Positions 24,037 through 25,771 of a stretch of DNA of 25,771 nt are shown here, in pieces (position 1 is the first letter of the stretch; each line of letters begins with the position of its first letter). The DNA is from CAJQPP01 sp041747075. Its GTDB lineage: Bacteria; Planctomycetota; Planctomycetia; Pirellulales; Pirellulaceae. The notes beneath the pieces are model-generated. The model had not been told where the DNA came from. It made no database searches and saw only the letters and a program-made list of their open reading frames with translations. A program made the translations under genes and the position numbers. Location of the stretch: contig JBGTFW010000156.1 in assembly GCA_041747075.1 (NCBI GenBank), forward strand, positions 1 to 25,771, written 5' to 3'.

Positions 24037-25454
24037 GTTGGCCGCCCGCTGCGTCGTGATCGTTTGCGCCCTAGCCGACAATGGCTGACTTCGTCAACGG
24101 TCAGGTGTCCCCACCGCAGCGCTTCGTCCTGCTCGTATTGTTTGCCCAGTTGCCGGGCGATCGTGGCCTTGCACATTTCATAGCCCAGATAAAAGGCGTG
24201 GGAGGCGTCCATGTTTTTCCCGCCGTCCTTCAGCAAACTTTCGAACAACGCGAAAGCATCCTTGTCGCTCCAGCGTTCACCGCCGCCGAGCAAATGCAAC
24301 TGGCCTCCCGAGACGGCAATCCGGTAATTGTGATCGCGAATCTCGCGGGCGAGTTCCGCCAGTTCCTCCTCGCTGAATTCAACCAGCCGCGGGTCGCGCA
24401 AACAGACGAGCCGATCATCGAGGTTTTTCGGCGGGGTCTTGCCGTGAACCGCGGCGCGAACCAGTCGCCTGGCAATGTCGCATTCGCGAACGCTGGTTCG
24501 CGCCCAGTTGATGACCTCGGTCGTCAGGACACTGCCAATCCGCAGTTCCTCGCAGATGGCCAGCAAGAGAAAATTGACGCCCGCCGAGTCGACGTCGCTC
24601 AGTTCCGTCAGGTTGCCGATCCCCATCATCATCGGCGCGTCGGGCCAGACGCGGCGGGCTTCCATGTAGCGAGCCAGACTGGCGGCGAATCCGAACCCCA
24701 CCGGTTCAAGGATCGGATCGATTCGAAGCGATACGCCCCGCGCAGCAAGGTACTCGACGGTTTCGGACATTTGCAGCCAGTTGTCCGGCATGTCGGGAAT
24801 CACGACGACTTCGCAATTCCAATCGGCGGCAGCGCGGCGGTTGGACGCGTTGACGCTGAGCACCAGCTCCGCGCCCGCCTCGACGGCAGGTCGGATTTCG
24901 GCGGGTTGCAGGCTGTCGATGGAAACGCGGAAGCCTCGCGAGACGAGTTCGCCCACCGCCGTTGCCACTTCATTCCAAACCGCGCCAGGCAGGCATCCGA
25001 CATCGATCACGTCCGCCCCGTCGCCACGGTACTTTTCGGCAAGGCGAATGATCGTGTCAATTTCCAGCCGTGGCGCTTCGTTGATCTCGGCGATGATTTC
25101 GATCGACCAGTCGTCGAGCGGCACCGGTTCGGACTCGCCGCCAAACAATTCCGGCAATCGGCGCAGATCACGCGGACCGGCCACCACGGGAACGGGCGCG
25201 ATGGCGCGGAGCGGACTGAGATCGCCGTCGCAATAGCCGGGAATGATGACGCGATCGCAATGGTCGGGGACGTCCAGGTGCCGGGCGATCCATTCGGGAG
25301 TCATCAGCGCGGCGACGGAGATGGGAAGTACCTGGATCGCCGTGGTAACGCCAAAGTCCTTTTCCAGCGTCCGGGCAATCCGGCGCAGCGCCGGTTCGGC
25401 CAGCCGTCCCGTCACGAAAAGGACCCTTTCTCCCTGGAATGGCGACTGGTTCAA
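24033..25454 (-). CDS. DUF6513 / dihydropteroate-synthase-like protein
   Basis: In this 473-aa protein, residues 1-105 match the DUF6513 type (VLFVTGRLAE, ISVAALMTPEWIARHL, IIPGYCDGDLS, GPRDLRRLPE). Residues ~118-325 resemble a pterin-binding TIM barrel (GADVIDVG, FRVSIDS, LRIDPILEPVGFG, MMMGIGNLTEL). The C-terminal ~100 residues look like a separate domain, ending in a basic RKRSRRSGR tail. Proteins of this type in planctomycetes and methylotrophs have been associated with tetrahydromethanopterin-linked C1 metabolism. The exact reaction is, to my knowledge, not settled. It starts with TTG (25454), with TGAGGT just upstream, and is coupled to pabB by a GTGA overlap. The pABA-making neighbours fit a role in joining pABA to a pterin, but true DHPS activity is not shown. 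Confidence 0.75.
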   Translation of the reverse strand: MNQSPFQGERVLFVTGRLAEPALRRIARTLEKDFGVTTAIQVLPISVAALMTPEWIARHLDVPDHCDRVIIPGYCDGDLSPLRAIAPVPVVAGPRDLRRLPELFGGESEPVPLDDWSIEIIAEINEAPRLEIDTIIRLAEKYRGDGADVIDVGCLPGAVWNEVATAVGELVSRGFRVSIDSLQPAEIRPAVEAGAELVLSVNASNRRAAADWNCEVVVIPDMPDNWLQMSETVEYLAARGVSLRIDPILEPVGFGFAASLARYMEARRVWPDAPMMMGIGNLTELSDVDSAGVNFLLLAICEELRIGSVLTTEVINWARTSVRECDIARRLVRAAVHGKTPPKNLDDRLVCLRDPRLVEFSEEELAELAREIRDHNYRIAVSGGQLHLLGGGERWSDKDAFALFESLLKDGGKNMDASHAFYLGYEMCKATIARQLGKQYEQDEALRWGHLTVDEVSHCRLGRKRSRRSGRPT

Positions 25455-25529
25455 CGCAACGACCTCACTTCACCAGCGGCCGCTGCGAACGAGAATTTCT
25501 TGCGACGTCCATTCGGTTGATTTATTCTG

Positions 25530-25771
25530 ATGTTCATGAAAACGACGAAGACGCTTCGCTATGCCAAACGATTGATCGGTTTCGAGTCCGCCAGCCATCT
25601 GAGCAACGGGATGATCAGCAAGTACTTGCAACTGAAGCTGGAAGGCGAAGGCAAAAATACTTCTGGCCTCGGTGCAAAAGTGACCTTATATACGGATGGC
25701 AAAAAGCAATACCAGGAGCAAATGCCCTCCCGCGGATTTCAGTCGAGTGTATCGCCCATTTTGCATTTCGG
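25530..25771 (+). CDS. ASPIC/UnbV-domain protein, incomplete at window edge
   Basis: An ATG at 25530 (another in frame at 25536), with an in-frame stop just upstream at 25518, opens a frame that continues past the window end. Residues ~28-80 match the ASPIC/UnbV domain: KYLQLKLEGEG, LGAKVTLYTDGKKQYQE, RGFQSSVSPILHF. In CRTAC1-like extracellular proteins this domain normally follows a series of FG-GAP/VCBS propeller repeats and a signal peptide. Here it begins within ~30 residues of the start, with neither. The gene may therefore be a 5'-truncated remnant, or a stand-alone variant. It is divergent from the DHPS-like gene with a gap of only 75 bp. Confidence 0.6.
   Translation, partial: MFMKTTKTLRYAKRLIGFESASHLSNGMISKYLQLKLEGEGKNTSGLGAKVTLYTDGKKQYQEQMPSRGFQSSVSPILHF

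Noticed and set aside
24081..25520. Long (479-aa) plus-strand open frame opposite the DHPS-like gene
   Set aside because: It mirrors the third-position GC bias of the real minus-strand gene and resembles no family.

Overview
The window looks like chromosomal DNA of a GC-rich planctomycete-type bacterium. This is inferred from several signs together: Uma2-family (DUF820) remnants, a DUF6513/dihydropteroate-synthase-like protein, an ASPIC/UnbV domain, a secreted duplicated Cys-rich metal-binding protein, many TTG/GTG starts with few Shine-Dalgarno sequences, and short GC-rich hairpin repeats between genes. No rRNA, tRNA, CRISPR array, transposase or phage gene was recognised. No species is claimed.

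Layout. (1) Positions 1-1017 are debris: a 127-bp element bounded by inverted repeats, and a chimeric remnant joining an excisionase-type HTH to a piece of a helicase. (2) Positions 1018-5852 hold a large MscK-like mechanosensitive channel and a CorA-type magnesium channel, overlapping by 4 nt. A truncated Uma2 follows (5855-6229). (3) On the minus strand, 11357 to 6445 encodes a 1287-aa AsmA-like envelope protein and then a polysaccharide-export (SLBB) lipoprotein. (4) Also on the minus strand, a secreted protein with two copies of a Cys-rich unit (12632-11811, with a good terminator) lies beside an MFS transporter (14175-12799). An intergenic island at 11458-11680 carries three hairpin repeats. 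(5) Positions 14615-21627 on the plus strand form a compact respiratory operon: diheme cytochrome c lipoprotein, CoxB, CoxA, CtaA, CtaB, CoxC. Most junctions are 4-nt stop/start overlaps. CoxA is of the A2 type, with Ala at the usual Glu position and a Tyr-Ser pair before the CuB His. CoxC carries a large coiled-coil insertion of about 215 residues. (6) On the minus strand, 25454 to 21867 encodes a DHPS-like protein, PabB and PabA, with a second Uma2 remnant downstream. Synthesis of p-aminobenzoate next to a pterin-binding-like enzyme suggests a link to folate or tetrahydromethanopterin biosynthesis. (7) At the right edge, a plus-strand reading frame starts an ASPIC/UnbV domain and runs off the window.

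The respiratory cluster makes biological sense as a unit: the lipoprotein cytochrome would donate electrons to CuA in CoxB, and CtaB and CtaA convert heme B to heme O to heme A for CoxA. I see no certain new defence or mobile system. The least expected signals are the CoxC insertion, the duplicated metal-binding protein, and a hairpin repeat family that keeps its loop (TCC/GGA) and 5' flank (GTAGC-like) while the stems differ completely.
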